Assembly (NCBI GenBank): GCA_013214445.1
Contig: JABSPG010000305.1
Span: 1-5,552, forward strand
DNA: 5,552 nucleotides
Reading direction: 5' to 3'
Source of the DNA: Ekhidna sp.
GTDB taxonomy: Bacteria; Bacteroidota; Bacteroidia; Cytophagales; Cyclobacteriaceae
In this document: positions 5,496-5,552 of the stretch, in pieces
How positions within the stretch are numbered: position 1 is the stretch's first letter
Layout of the letters: every line of letters begins with the position of its first letter
Notes under the pieces: generated by a model
What the model saw: the letters and a program-made list of their open reading frames with translations, nothing else
The model's database searches: none
Told to the model about the DNA's origin: nothing
Made by a program: the position numbers and the translations under genes

Positions 5496-5552
5496 CGATT
5501 GAAAGAAGCACCTAACGCACCCTTGAGTATGGAATTAGAGCAGGCAGTGGGA
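5496..5552 (+). pseudogene. Continuation of the TonB receptor frame beyond the in-frame stop (start of barrel, partial)
   Basis: Directly after the TAA, in the same frame, 19 codons run open to the window edge and read RLKEAPNAPLSMELEQAVG. This matches the expected receptor sequence after the plug, where the family has GGxxN-[F/Y]-[K/R]-L-K followed by an acidic first barrel strand ending in a glycine. No shift of frame is needed, so a single base change (for example TAC or TAT to TAA) explains the break. An in-frame ATG at 5529 could restart translation, but the product would lack signal peptide and plug. The rest of the barrel lies outside the window. Confidence 0.7.

Overview
The window looks like chromosomal DNA of a marine-type Bacteroidota, probably Cytophagales or a relative. 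The signs are lipoproteins with acidic residues just after the lipidated cysteine, AT-rich leaders with weak Shine-Dalgarno signals, a CarboxypepD_reg-like domain ahead of a TonB receptor plug, and the gene families themselves. The lineage is inferred from protein style; no marker gene is present.

Layout: positions 9-785 (minus strand) hold one complete gene for an exported histidine phosphatase. Positions 786-1069 are a divergent intergenic region with a perfect 9-5-9 inverted repeat (1001-1023) just upstream of the plus-strand operon, a GATAAT-type Fur-box-like site (813-830) just upstream of the phosphatase gene, and a small hairpin (939-956). From 1070 to the right edge runs a tight plus-strand cluster: a DUF4856-like lipoprotein (1070-2227), an intergenic hairpin resembling an attenuator (2247-2274), an imelysin-family lipoprotein (2294-3400), a full-length vitamin K-dependent gamma-carboxylase (HTTM) homologue (3397-4773) and a FecA-like TonB-dependent receptor (from 4773, running off the window). 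The last three genes overlap by a few bases, so they are very probably co-translated.

How the genes may work together: imelysin proteins and FecA-like receptors are known from iron uptake, and both lipoproteins carry an acidic tag that suggests display on the cell surface beside the receptor. The palindrome sits where a metal-responsive repressor would block transcription. The working model is an iron or metal acquisition operon. Its unusual member is a carboxylase homologue that keeps the residues aligning with the catalytic lysine and the nearby histidine of the animal enzyme, plus the C-terminal domain. It might modify Glu residues of the neighbouring lipoproteins, but this is untested inference.

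The main anomaly is that the receptor is cut by an in-frame TAA (5493-5495) at the plug/barrel junction. The same frame continues with family-like sequence to the window edge. This points to a recent nonsense mutation, a base-call error or, less likely, readthrough.
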